DNA from: Cyclobacteriaceae bacterium
GTDB lineage: Bacteria > Bacteroidota > Bacteroidia > Cytophagales > Cyclobacteriaceae
Length of the DNA stretch: 64,000 bases
Reading direction: 5' to 3'
Assembly: GCA_022842845.1 (NCBI GenBank)
Contig: JALHOT010000013.1
Coordinates: 27,106-91,105, forward strand
The position numbers and the translations under genes are program-made. Of this stretch, positions 1-8,914 are shown piece by piece. Below the pieces are notes generated by a model that had not been told where the DNA came from, searched no databases, and saw only the letters and a program-made list of their open reading frames with translations. How positions within the stretch are numbered: position 1 is the first letter of the stretch; the number at the start of each line of letters is the position of its first letter.

Positions 1-2488
1 AAGTTTTACCTACTGCAATTTTTGGTGGTTTGGTTGTAAAGCCCCACTCGATTACGTTTATGCCTTTAGCTTTACCAGCATCCAGATCCGTAATTTTGTT
101 GCCATTCATATCCTGCAACTCGGCAGTCATTTTACCAAGGGTGTGACGCTTTTTCAAGTAGTACACAATCTTCGCGTTGGTGCTTGCGTTAGCTCCCACA
201 AATTGTGTTTCGGAAGCCGTACCGCCAAAACCATTGGATTCATCCATAGTGGCTGGCTTGATAGGGAAGAAGTGAAATTCTTTGGCAAGTGTTTCGCTAC
301 TCAGTTGGCGTAAAGGACTGATATCATCAATAATAATTACCCCACGGCCATGTGTTCCCATTACCAAATCATTTGTTCTTTTCTGAAGATCAATAAAATG
401 AACGGCTACTGATGGCATGTTGTTGGTGAACTTTGCCCAAGATAAACCTCCATCCATTGAAATGTACAAACCAAACTCTGTACCTAAGAAAAGTAAATTT
501 TCGTTCACATAATCTTCCTGGATGTTGCGCACGAAGCCCACAACATCATTAGAGATTACAGATTTCCAGGTGGCACCGAAATCGGTGGTTTTAAAAGTAT
601 AGGGTTTCTGATCTCCTTTTTGGTATCCTGTAAATACTGCGTAAGCCGTACCCTTGCCAAATACACTGGCTTCAATATGCCAGCAAGAAGTATTTTTAGG
701 TAAGCCTGGAATATTGGCCACTACATTGGTCCAGGTTTTACCACCATCTTTTGTTACCTGAATGTTACCATCATCAGTACCTGCCCAAACAATGTTTTCA
801 TCAAGAGGAGATTCAGCAATGGTAAAAATAGTACAATGATTTTCAGCGCCTGAGTTATCGCGTGATAGACCACCGGATTTACCTTGTTCTGTTTTTAAAG
901 GATCGTTGGTTGTTAAATCTGGTGATATTTTAACCCAGGTATCACCCATGTCTTCGGAGCGGTGTACAAACTGACTGCCCATGTAGAAACGATCAGGTTT
1001 AAAGGCACTGGTGGCCATAGGTGAGTTCCAGTTGAAACGAAGTTTCGGATCTCCTTTCATCGCCAATGGCTGAATGGTTTTTACCTGTTCTTTGGTTCTG
1101 TCGTACCGCCAAACGTTTTCAGCGCCTTGCATTTCTGAATAAAGAATCTTTTTGGTTGGGTGCGGTAATACGCGGTAACCATCGCCTACGCCCACCACAT
1201 GCCAGTCACGGGCCTCTACGCCACCAGGTGAGCTGGAAGGGCCATACCATGAGCCATTGTCTTGTAAGCCACCATACACATTATAGGGTTCTTCATTGTC
1301 AACACTGATCTGATAAAATTGTGAAAGCGGAAGGTTCTCAACAATTTCCATATTAGTACCACCATCCCAACTGCGGTAAACACCACCATCGGTGCCTACA
1401 TACATTCTATCAGAATTATGAATATCAAAAACCATATCGTGAATATCAGAATGCATTGGGCCAAGGTTCTTGAAAGTTTTACCACCATCACGGGAAATTG
1501 AGCCCGTCAAACCTGCTTTTACTACCACATCTGGATTACGAGGATCAACTGTAATTCTTGAAAAATAAAAAGGTCTTACTACTAATCCGAAATCACCATT
1601 GGTTTGTTTCCAGGTGGCGCCAGCATCATCACTTCTGTACAAGCCTTTATCTTTATCTTGTTCAGATTCGATTACTGCATACAATATGTTAGGGTTTGAA
1701 GGGGCCACAGCTACCGCTATTCTTCCCAGTTGTCCCTTCGGAAATCCATTATGAATTTTGTTCCAGGTAGCGCCTCCATCAGTTGATTTATACAGGGCAC
1801 TATTCAGACCACCTGAATTGAAACTCCAGGCGCTGCGTCTAAACTCCCAGAAAGCTGCATAAATGATATTTGGGTCCTTGGGATCGAGTAATAGATCGCT
1901 ACAGCCTGTTGTTTTATCAACATATAAAATTTTATTCCAGGTCTTACCACCATCAGTGGTTTTGTAAAGGCCTCTGTCTTCACTATCACTCCATAGTGCA
2001 CCCATCACACCCACGTATACTTCGTTAGAATTTTTTGGGTTCACTTGTATGCCTGCAATGCGCTCTGACTTTTCGAAGCCCATCTTCAGCCAGGTACTTC
2101 CTCCATCATTGGTCTTGTACAAACCATCACCAACGGTAACGCTATTCCGTGTCCAGGTTTCGCCTGTACCTACCCATACGATGTTATCAGGATTGCTGGG
2201 ATCTACTTCAACAGCACCAATCGATTGGCAGTATTCGTCAAAAATAGGATTGAAAGTGGCACCGCCATTGGTACTTTTCCAAACACCACCACCTGCGGCA
2301 CCTACATAGACAACACGGTCGTTGGTAGGGTGCAGCTCCAGGTCAGACACACGACCGCTCATCAGGGCAGGGCCTATGTGGCGAGCCCGCATGTCTCCAA
2401 AGAGCTCTTTACCTTTTGTGGCCGCATCCTGTGCTATGGCGGCACTGCCTACCATAAAGGCAAGAATTGGTAAATAAATTTTTTTCAT
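1..2488 (-). CDS. Secreted BNR/sortilin-like repeat protein (3' end outside window)
   Basis: The gene starts at the ATG complementary to 2486-2488 and stays open for 829 codons to the window edge, so its C-terminus is missing. It begins with a Sec signal peptide (MKKIYLPILAFMVGSAAIAQ) and continues with many repeats of the type GLYKTTDGGKTW, VYRSWDGG, IQVTKDGGKTW. These are Asp-box/BNR motifs of the VPS10/sortilin and glycosyl-hydrolase-like beta-propeller family. Such proteins in Bacteroidota are about 1000 residues, often annotated as WD40/YVTN/BNR-like or sortilin N-terminal domain proteins, exported and sometimes carrying a type IX sorting domain. That end cannot be seen here. The substrate is unknown; peptide or glycan binding is a family-based guess only. 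It appears monocistronic and is separated from the upstream gene by a terminator. Confidence 0.85.
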   Translation of the reverse strand, partial: MKKIYLPILAFMVGSAAIAQDAATKGKELFGDMRARHIGPALMSGRVSDLELHPTNDRVVYVGAAGGGVWKSTNGGATFNPIFDEYCQSIGAVEVDPSNPDNIVWVGTGETWTRNSVTVGDGLYKTNDGGSTWLKMGFEKSERIAGIQVNPKNSNEVYVGVMGALWSDSEDRGLYKTTDGGKTWNKILYVDKTTGCSDLLLDPKDPNIIYAAFWEFRRSAWSFNSGGLNSALYKSTDGGATWNKIHNGFPKGQLGRIAVAVAPSNPNILYAVIESEQDKDKGLYRSDDAGATWKQTNGDFGLVVRPFYFSRITVDPRNPDVVVKAGLTGSISRDGGKTFKNLGPMHSDIHDMVFDIHNSDRMYVGTDGGVYRSWDGGTNMEIVENLPLSQFYQISVDNEEPYNVYGGLQDNGSWYGPSSSPGGVEARDWHVVGVGDGYRVLPHPTKKILYSEMQGAENVWRYDRTKEQVKTIQPLAMKGDPKLRFNWNSPMATSAFKPDRFYMGSQFVHRSEDMGDTWVKISPDLTTNDPLKTEQGKSGGLSRDNSGAENHCTIFTIAESPLDENIVWAGTDDGNIQVTKDGGKTWTNVVANIPGLPKNTSCWHIEASVFGKGTAYAVFTGYQKGDQKPYTFKTTDFGATWKSVISNDVVGFVRNIQEDYVNENLLFLGTEFGLYISMDGGLSWAKFTNNMPSVAVHFIDLQKRTNDLVMGTHGRGVIIIDDISPLRQLSSETLAKEFHFFPIKPATMDESNGFGGTASETQFVGANASTNAKIVYYLKKRHTLGKMTAELQDMNGNKITDLDAGKAKGINVIEWGFTTKPPKIAVGKT

Positions 2489-2533
2489 GATATAATAAGG
2501 TTTATTGGTTCAATTAGGAGGTATTCAGAGTTT

Positions 2534-2560
2534 GTCTTAAGGATTGAATCATCCTTAGAC
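2534..2560. repeat. Imperfect inverted repeat upstream of the BNR gene
   Basis: An 11-nt arm (2534-2544) faces a 10-nt arm (2551-2560) across a 6-nt loop with one bulged base. It lies about 45 bp before the BNR gene's start codon, inside its likely leader. It has no T-tract, so it is not a clear terminator. It may be a 5'-UTR hairpin or a binding site. Confidence 0.4.
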
Positions 2561-2570
2561 TGTAGACAAA

Positions 2571-2602
2571 AAAAAACTGCAGGCTTGATTCCTGCAGTTT
2601 TT
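2571..2602 (-). terminator. Rho-independent terminator after the LolA-like gene
   Basis: A perfect stem ACTGCAGG/CCTGCAGT with a 7-nt loop is flanked by A6 on one side and T5 on the other, just past the stop codon of the 2613-3365 gene. It can work in either direction but suits the minus-strand gene. Confidence 0.8.
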
Positions 2603-2612
2603 GATCAATGAA

Positions 2613-3365
2613 TTACTGTCCTTCTGGATAGGTAAACGTTGTTGCGTCTACCTTAGGATTCACTTCGATAGAAGAGATGTTTAAAGGTTGACCAGGGCCA
2701 CCTTTAACGCCTTGTGTCATGGTAAAGGGCATCATAACTCCATTGCTCAGTTCTTGATAATCGCTGAATTTTACTTGCGATACTTGGCCTTTACCAGGGC
2801 CTGCTTTCACTTCGGATTCGATAACGAGTGGTACGAAGTTTTCAGCATCAAAATAGTAGAAGCTAACATTGTCAGTCGGTTGGCCATCAACTTTGATGGG
2901 CTTCTTCGTTACCTTCACTTTGAAGGTTTCTGTTCCTTCAACAGTTTCTTTGCCCACAACTTCCACATTGATTCCTCTTGCTTTGTAGTTAAGGAATACA
3001 TCGGGGAAATCGCCAATATCTTGCTTGAAGTTCTCAGTGGATTCAGCATCGCTTTTTTCTGCCTTCATGGTCATGAAGTTATGCGACCACAAGCTGCTAC
3101 CATCGTAAACACCCTGCTTAATTACTTTGCCTTGAAAGCTTATAGATGTTGACTGACGGCCATCTTTAAGTTGTACGATTTCCAAGGGAATCTCCATGCC
3201 ACCCTGGTTAACCTTGGCAGACATTTTAATACCTTCAATTGATTTCCATTTGTCGATACCACCGGTATTTTCGAAATACTTGGCGATGATCTCATCTGCT
3301 GTCTGGGCGCTCGCTGTAAAGGCGAAAAAGGCTAAAACAGCAGCTGTGAGTAGTTTGTGTTTCAT
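2613..3365 (-). CDS. LolA-like outer-membrane lipoprotein-sorting family protein
   Basis: The product is 250 residues with a clear Sec signal peptide ending at FTASAQ. The mature part (TADEIIAKYFENTGGIDKWKS...) has the start typical of the periplasmic LolA-like/outer-membrane lipoprotein-sorting superfamily found in many copies in Bacteroidota. Hydrophilic beta-strand-like segments and a FYYFDAENFVPL stretch also fit this half-barrel fold. Canonical LolA carries lipoproteins across the periplasm, but Bacteroidota paralogues of this size have no proven partner. It is transcribed alone, with a terminator just downstream. Confidence in the family is moderate and in the exact function low. Confidence 0.75.
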   Translation of the reverse strand: MKHKLLTAAVLAFFAFTASAQTADEIIAKYFENTGGIDKWKSIEGIKMSAKVNQGGMEIPLEIVQLKDGRQSTSISFQGKVIKQGVYDGSSLWSHNFMTMKAEKSDAESTENFKQDIGDFPDVFLNYKARGINVEVVGKETVEGTETFKVKVTKKPIKVDGQPTDNVSFYYFDAENFVPLVIESEVKAGPGKGQVSQVKFSDYQELSNGVMMPFTMTQGVKGGPGQPLNISSIEVNPKVDATTFTYPEGQ

Positions 3366-3535
3366 AATTTGGGTTTTAATGTGTAGTAAGTCGATTTAAT
3401 AAGTAGAAAATTACAGAGGATTCGGCTAAGATTAAATTAACAGCCCAAAAGTTCTTTAAAATTTTAGCTTTTATTTCTATCCATGGTTTCGGCATATTTC
3501 CCTATTTTGGAAGAATTTAAGGATACTTTTCCCCC

Positions 3536-6500
3536 ATGAGTGAAGAACTGCTCAAAGCGGTCATCCAACTTTTTGCCATTGTAGCGCGCGAAAGGATAAC
3601 CGATGAAGAACGAAATAAGGTAAAGGAGTTTCTCGGGCAGCACCTCAACCGCGAGGCGGTTAAATACTATGTAGACCTGTTTGATAATTACTGTGCTCAA
3701 CATGAGTTGACAAACAGGGCCAGTGAAGCTGTGCCCATGGATGAGGCTACGCTTGAGTTTGTGGGTGATTGGTCTAAGATCATGGAGATCGCCAAAAAAG
3801 TAAATCAGGCACTCACAGTTCAGCAAAAGCTGGTTTTAATTGTCAAGATCATAGAGCTTGTTTATGTTGATTTTGATATATCAGAAAGGCAGGGAAATCT
3901 GATTTTCTACATTGGTCAAGCCCTTAAAATTCCACAAAGCGATGTCAAAGCTCTGCAGGATTTTGTAACCGGTCAGGATATTGATGAATTAGCTTCAGAA
4001 AATGTATTGATTATTGACGAAGGTCTTGATGAAAAGCCCTATCCCGGTCCGCGTATTACTGAGAAGAATATCAATGGTATGGTGGCGGTCTTGTACCTGG
4101 CTGATGTAGAAACATATCTCATCAAATATTTAGGTATATCAGGTTTGTACCTCAATAGTATCTTACTAAAAAGTAGAAAAATTGAAGTACTACCTGCCGG
4201 TAGCACCATTCGGGGTGATAAAATCGAAACGATTTATTACAGCGACATTGTGGGCAGGTTTAGGGTAGGGCAGGCTCAGGCTTCGATTACTTTTACAGCC
4301 GATCATCTTTTTTATCATTTCAAAAGTGGTAGAGCCGCTATACAGAATATCAATCTGGCTGAGCGAGAAGGTAAGTTAATTGGCATTATGGGGGCCAGTG
4401 GCTCTGGTAAGTCTACTTTGTTAAACGTTTTGAATGGAACAGAGCGCCCTTCTAGCGGAGAAGTCCTTGTGAATGGCATCAATATTCACGAGTATCCCGA
4501 AAAGATTGAAGGCATCATTGGTTATGTGCCGCAAGATGATTTGTTGCATGAAGAACTAAGCGTCTACCAAAACTTATACTATGCCGCCAAGTTGTGTTTT
4601 GGCGATTACACTGAAACACAAATTGAAGAGATTGTTAATCGCACTATTGTACAGTTGGGTCTTTTAGAAATACGCGACCTGAAGGTAGGGTCGCCTATGG
4701 ATAAGACCATTAGTGGTGGCCAGCGAAAACGGGTCAACATTGGATTGGAATTGCTACGTGAGCCTGCTATGCTTTTTGTAGACGAGCCGACATCAGGGCT
4801 ATCCTCTCGTGACTCAGAGAATATCATGGACTTGCTCAAGGAATTAGCCTTGCGTGGTAAGATGGTCTTTGTGGTTATTCATCAACCATCTTCCGATATC
4901 TTTAAACTTTTTGATTCGCTATTGATCTTAGATGTGGGAGGATTTCAGATTTATTATGGGAATCCTACCGATGCTGTGTTATACTTTAGGCATCTTGTTA
5001 ATGCGACAAACAGAGATCAAGGCGCCTGCCCGGAATGCGGAAATATAAATCCCGAGCAGATCTTTTCAATCATTGAGACAAAAGTTGTTAATGAGTATGG
5101 CCGGCTCACAAACACACGAAAGGTTTCTCCGGGGCAATGGTATCAGTACTTTAAACAACGAACAAAAATACCTAAGATAATCCACACGACAGAAACGCTT
5201 CCGGTGGTGCAAAATATACCCAATTGGTTTACCCAATTGAAAGTATTTGTGACGCGGGATGTCTTGTCAAAGCTATCTAATAAACAATATCTATTGATCA
5301 ACCTCCTGGAGGCACCTGTGCTGGCCTTATTTATCAGCTACATGGTGAAGTATTATGATGTATTGAAAGGAGAGGAGGCCAGCTACAGCTTTTATGAGAA
5401 TCAAAACATACCGGTTTACTTTTTTATGAGTGTTGTGGTGGCCCTCTTTTTTGGGCTTACCATGAGTGCTGAAGAAATCTTCAGAGACCGGAAAATATTA
5501 AAGCGCGAAAAATTCTTGAATTTAAGTCGAAGTAGTTATTTGACTTCTAAAGTGATGGTGATGTTTTTTATTTCGGCCATCCAAACATTTTTATTTATCC
5601 TGATTGGTAATCTGATTCTAGAAATACCGTTGTCTGAAATTCGCTATTGGTTTGTTTTGTTTGCTTGTTCATGTTTTGCCAATATGTTAGGTTTAAATAT
5701 TTCAGCATCTTTTAACTCGGCCGTTACCATTTATATACTCATTCCACTATTGGTTATTCCCCAACTTCTATTAAGTGGCGTAGTCATTAGCTTTGATAAG
5801 TTTAATCCCAGTGTAGGCAAACCGGTGGGTGTACCGTTTATCGGAGAGATGATGGCCTCGCGCTGGGCTTTCGAAGCCATGATGGTTACCCAATTCAGAG
5901 ATAATCTCCACGAAAAGCAATTCTATGAACTTGATAAAGAGATAGCTCTGGCAGAGTATAAACGTATCTACTTAATACCTGAACTTGAGTCTCGGTTATC
6001 GCTGATTTTGAATAGTCGTGATGCTTGGCACAATACCAATAGAACAGATGTGGTGAATGCCATGAATCTGTTACGGGAAGAAGTAAAAACAGAGTTGCGA
6101 TGGATTGGTGGTGACAAATTCCCCGATGTTGAAAAGATTGCAGTAGGTTCCTTCGATTCCCTGGTACATCGCAATACCTTAAACTTTTTGAGCGCACTAA
6201 AACGCTATTATACCATTAAAAAAGACAAGGCTCAAAGTGCCAAAGAAAGCCTGATGACTGAACTAACAGATACACCAGAAAAGAGTGCTCTGTTCGAATC
6301 AGATAAATTAAGATATCAGAATCTCACTGTAATGGATGCTGTTAAGAATTTAACAACACCTGACAGGATAGTTGAATTCAGGGGTCAGCTCCATCAGAAA
6401 ATTTATCCTATTTACGCAGATGAGCATAAACCAAAACATTTCTTAGATTTTTCAGCCAATTTGTACCAGCCAACCAAATATCTCATGGGCCGTACCTACA

Positions 6501-6640
6501 ATACCTTTACCTTCAATATTTGGGTAATATGGTTTATGACTGGCCTTTTATTTGTGACATTATATTTTGATGTGCTGCACCGTCTCTTAATACGTGTCGA
6601 AAATTGGATTAAATACAACAAAAAGCGCATTCGGGATTAA
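3536..6640 (+). CDS. ABCG-like ABC transporter, ATPase and permease in one chain with N-terminal TerB-like region
   Basis: This 1034-residue protein starts with about 150 helical, TerB-like residues, then a linker, then an ABC ATPase: Walker A GASGSGKST near residue 286, Q-loop VPQDD, signature ISGGQRKR near 392, Walker B LFVDEPTSGL near 412 and H-loop VIHQPSS. The NBD-before-TMD order and the SGL motif are typical of the ABCG/ABC-2 class. A CPECG motif follows near 498. Hydrophobic helices occupy roughly 590-790, with one more close to the C-terminus after a long soluble insert. It should sit in the inner membrane as a homodimer. The substrate is not evident. It is followed 35 bp later by a small lipoprotein gene with its own -7 box. 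Confidence 0.85.
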   Translation: MSEELLKAVIQLFAIVARERITDEERNKVKEFLGQHLNREAVKYYVDLFDNYCAQHELTNRASEAVPMDEATLEFVGDWSKIMEIAKKVNQALTVQQKLVLIVKIIELVYVDFDISERQGNLIFYIGQALKIPQSDVKALQDFVTGQDIDELASENVLIIDEGLDEKPYPGPRITEKNINGMVAVLYLADVETYLIKYLGISGLYLNSILLKSRKIEVLPAGSTIRGDKIETIYYSDIVGRFRVGQAQASITFTADHLFYHFKSGRAAIQNINLAEREGKLIGIMGASGSGKSTLLNVLNGTERPSSGEVLVNGINIHEYPEKIEGIIGYVPQDDLLHEELSVYQNLYYAAKLCFGDYTETQIEEIVNRTIVQLGLLEIRDLKVGSPMDKTISGGQRKRVNIGLELLREPAMLFVDEPTSGLSSRDSENIMDLLKELALRGKMVFVVIHQPSSDIFKLFDSLLILDVGGFQIYYGNPTDAVLYFRHLVNATNRDQGACPECGNINPEQIFSIIETKVVNEYGRLTNTRKVSPGQWYQYFKQRTKIPKIIHTTETLPVVQNIPNWFTQLKVFVTRDVLSKLSNKQYLLINLLEAPVLALFISYMVKYYDVLKGEEASYSFYENQNIPVYFFMSVVVALFFGLTMSAEEIFRDRKILKREKFLNLSRSSYLTSKVMVMFFISAIQTFLFILIGNLILEIPLSEIRYWFVLFACSCFANMLGLNISASFNSAVTIYILIPLLVIPQLLLSGVVISFDKFNPSVGKPVGVPFIGEMMASRWAFEAMMVTQFRDNLHEKQFYELDKEIALAEYKRIYLIPELESRLSLILNSRDAWHNTNRTDVVNAMNLLREEVKTELRWIGGDKFPDVEKIAVGSFDSLVHRNTLNFLSALKRYYTIKKDKAQSAKESLMTELTDTPEKSALFESDKLRYQNLTVMDAVKNLTTPDRIVEFRGQLHQKIYPIYADEHKPKHFLDFSANLYQPTKYLMGRTYNTFTFNIWVIWFMTGLLFVTLYFDVLHRLLIRVENWIKYNKKRIRD

Positions 6641-6650
6641 AAGTGTTTTG

Positions 6651-6658
6651 TATTTTTG
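6651..6658 (+). promoter_or_regulatory. Bacteroidota -7 box (TATTTTTG) for the His-tailed lipoprotein
   Basis: TATTTTTG is an exact match to the Bacteroidota -7 consensus TAnnTTTG and lies 17 bp before the ATG at 6676. No convincing -33 TTG was found at the usual spacing. Confidence 0.5.
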
Positions 6659-6675
6659 TTCATTAATCAACTACC

Positions 6676-7119
6676 ATGAAAAAATTAACATCAATCCTTA
6701 TTCTTTTGGCTGTAATTTTTGTAGCAGCTTGTAATGCTAAGAAAGAAGAAACAGCTCCCGCTGCTGAAGAAACAGCTGCTGCCGATGAATGGCCAGAAAT
6801 GGATGCTTACCACTTTGCGATGGCAGAGGCATTCCACCCTTACAAAGATTCCGCAAATTTAGAACCGGTAAAAACGCAGGCTGCAGAGCTGGTAAAAGCC
6901 GCAGAGGTATGGGTAAATGCTCCGCTTCCTGAAAAAGTGAATAATGATGAAATCAAGGGCAAGCTGCAAGAACTGAAAGCAGGCAGTGATGCCTTGGCGC
7001 AATTAGTAAGCACAGGTACACCAGAGGAGATTGGCGCTTCTTTAACAGCTTTACACGACAAATTCCATGAATTGCAAGAAGCATGGTATGGTGGTGGTGG
7101 TCATAAGCATGATCATTAA
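6676..7119 (+). CDS. Small helical lipoprotein with His-rich C-terminus
   Basis: The product has 147 residues. MKKLTSILILLAVIFVAAC is a lipoprotein signal with lipobox VAAC, followed by an acidic Ala/Glu linker. The mature domain (about residues 38-138) is predicted helical, rich in Ala, Glu, Leu and Lys, with several His residues (AYHFAMAEAFHPYKDS, ALHDKFHELQEAWYGG). The chain ends GGGGHKHDH, which could bind a metal. I do not recognise a named family; a four-helix bundle resembling cytochrome b562 or other periplasmic metal-binding bundles is only an inference. It lies just after the ABC transporter and is followed by a strong terminator. Confidence 0.75.
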   Translation: MKKLTSILILLAVIFVAACNAKKEETAPAAEETAAADEWPEMDAYHFAMAEAFHPYKDSANLEPVKTQAAELVKAAEVWVNAPLPEKVNNDEIKGKLQELKAGSDALAQLVSTGTPEEIGASLTALHDKFHELQEAWYGGGGHKHDH

Positions 7120-7146
7120 TACTTGTAAGCTCAAAACTAATGAAGG

Positions 7147-7177
7147 CCTGTGGGGTTATTACGCCACAGGTTTTTTT
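7147..7177 (+). terminator. Rho-independent terminator after the His-tailed lipoprotein
   Basis: A perfect 7-bp stem CCTGTGG/CCACAGG with a 10-nt loop is followed by T7. It overlaps any GTG start near 7150, which argues that the next gene begins at 7186. Confidence 0.85.
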
Positions 7178-7185
7178 ATTTTACT

Positions 7186-8088
7186 ATGTTAAGAGTTGCC
7201 TGGTCTGAAAAATACGTACTACCATTGCCTGCTAACCATCGATTCCCGATGAGCAAATATGAGTTACTACCACAACAGCTCATACATGAAGGCACACTTA
7301 CTGAGACTAATTTTTTTAGGCCTGCTTCTGCTACTGAGCGAGTGATAGTCGCAACACATAAGCAGGAATATTGGTATAAGTTGCGTAGCCTTTCTTTAAC
7401 ACCACAAGAGGTGAGAAGAACAGGTTTTCCTTTGAGCCAGAACCTGGTGGATCGTGAGATTTTAATTGCCCAGGGAACGATAGAGTGTTCTTTGTTTGCA
7501 AAGCAATTTGGGGTGGCCATGAATATTGCAGGGGGAACACATCATGCATTTACCGACAGAGGTGAAGGTTTTTGTTTGCTTAACGATATGGCTATCGCAG
7601 CAAACTATTTGCTCATCAATGGCCTGGCAAAACAAATATTGATCGTAGATCTTGATGTACATCAAGGTAACGGAACAGCAGAAATTTTTAGGGACGATAA
7701 AAGGATCTTTACTTTTAGCATGCATGGGGCTCATAACTATCCATTGCAGAAGGAACAATCAGATTTGGATTTGCCACTGCCAGATAATACCCATGATAAG
7801 CATTATCTTACTTTGCTTGATTTTCATCTAAAGCAATTAGTGGATCATGTCCAGCCAGATTTTATGTTCTTTCAATCGGGCGTAGACGTGTTGGCCACTG
7901 ATAAATTGGGCAGGCTTGCCTTAACACGCGAAGGTTGCAAGCAAAGAGACAGGGTGGTGCTTCAATTAGCTAAGCAGTATGCTATACCCATCGCAGTAAG
8001 CATGGGAGGCGGTTATTCTCCCGATTTTCGTGATATTATAGAAGCGCACGCCAATACCTATCGGCTGGCACAAGAGATTTTCTTCTGA
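7186..8088 (+). CDS. Histone deacetylase family (acetylpolyamine amidohydrolase-like) enzyme
   Basis: The protein has 300 residues from ATG 7186. A longer in-frame reading from GTG 7150 would start inside the upstream terminator, so the shorter start is chosen. The arginase/deacetylase-fold motifs are clear: GGTHHAF (catalytic His pair), LNDMAIA, VDLDVHQGNGTAEIF (zinc-binding Asp and His), FQSGVDVLATDKLG (second zinc Asp) and MGGGYS. Bacterial relatives remove acetyl groups from polyamines, acetoin-related or protein lysine substrates; the real substrate cannot be read from sequence. It is a single-domain soluble cytosolic enzyme. The DUF4184 gene starts 25 bp downstream and may be cotranscribed. 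Confidence 0.88.
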   Translation: MLRVAWSEKYVLPLPANHRFPMSKYELLPQQLIHEGTLTETNFFRPASATERVIVATHKQEYWYKLRSLSLTPQEVRRTGFPLSQNLVDREILIAQGTIECSLFAKQFGVAMNIAGGTHHAFTDRGEGFCLLNDMAIAANYLLINGLAKQILIVDLDVHQGNGTAEIFRDDKRIFTFSMHGAHNYPLQKEQSDLDLPLPDNTHDKHYLTLLDFHLKQLVDHVQPDFMFFQSGVDVLATDKLGRLALTREGCKQRDRVVLQLAKQYAIPIAVSMGGGYSPDFRDIIEAHANTYRLAQEIFF

Positions 8089-8113
8089 TATTTCTGACGA
8101 TCTTTACCAGCAG

Positions 8114-8848
8114 ATGCCATTTACTTTTGCTCATCCGCTTGCCGTACTACCCCTGTTGAGAAGCCGATATTTTTCAGCTACTGGCCTTCTGGTAGGGAGC
8201 ATCGTGCCAGATTTTGAGTATTTTTTTAAAATGCGATCCGGCAGTGAGCATAGCCATACTTTGGCGGGTATTTTTTATTTCGACTTACCCCTGAGTTTTT
8301 TTCTTGCCATTATCTTCCATCAGGTAATTAAGGTTTCATTGATAGAGAACCTCCCAGCCTCATTTCAGCAAAGATTGCATGCCTTGAAGGCCACTGATTT
8401 TCTGCTGTACTTAAAAACGAATCTTTGGGTTTTTGTGTTTTCCTGTCTTTTTGGGGCAGGTACACACTTACTATGGGATAGTTTTACCCATGGAGGCGGT
8501 GTCATGGTAAAAGAAATGACTATTCTCAATACCACGAGGATTTACTATGATGGTGTTTACTATCCCCTTTGGTATTCTCTGCAACATGGGTTCTCAGTGG
8601 CTGGTTTGATTTTATTATCCTATTATTTCTATCAGTTAAAACCCTCAGAAGTATATGCTGAAAAGCCATCTTATGGATACCTAATTATAGTTCTCATTGT
8701 TAGTGCAGTCACTTTTTACCTGCGTTATCGATTGGGGGCAAATATGAATTTCGGCAATACCATTGTGGCTATCGTTTCGGCTTTGCTTTTTGGGATTTTA
8801 ACCGCATCAGTACTCTTTAACTTCAAGAGGGCGAAAAAGCATCGGTAA
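8114..8848 (+). CDS. DUF4184 family integral membrane protein
   Basis: The protein has 244 residues. The N-terminus MPFTFAHPLAVLPL plus SIVPDFEYFFKMR and HSHTLAGIFYFDLPLS are typical of the DUF4184 family, which is related in style to YdjM-type metal-dependent membrane hydrolases. A LWDSFTHGGG motif in the middle repeats the His/Asp pattern. Five or so hydrophobic segments are visible. No function is known for the family; the conserved His and Asp residues suggest metal binding. It follows the deacetylase gene closely. Confidence 0.8.
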   Translation: MPFTFAHPLAVLPLLRSRYFSATGLLVGSIVPDFEYFFKMRSGSEHSHTLAGIFYFDLPLSFFLAIIFHQVIKVSLIENLPASFQQRLHALKATDFLLYLKTNLWVFVFSCLFGAGTHLLWDSFTHGGGVMVKEMTILNTTRIYYDGVYYPLWYSLQHGFSVAGLILLSYYFYQLKPSEVYAEKPSYGYLIIVLIVSAVTFYLRYRLGANMNFGNTIVAIVSALLFGILTASVLFNFKRAKKHR

Positions 8849-8914
8849 CTTTAAAAAAGATAATCTTTCCCAGCGCTTACCCTAACAAATAGTGGCCAAT
8901 CCTGTTTTGAAGAC

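Noticed and set aside
2688..3152. 154-codon frame on the plus strand, antisense to the LolA-like gene
   Set aside because: It lies wholly inside a well-supported gene with signal peptide and family match; its own protein has no recognisable domain and an odd Phe/His/Cys-rich composition.
3464..3826. 120-codon frame on the minus strand at the start of the ABC transporter
   Set aside because: It overlaps the conserved N-terminus of the transporter gene and shows no domain or signal of its own.
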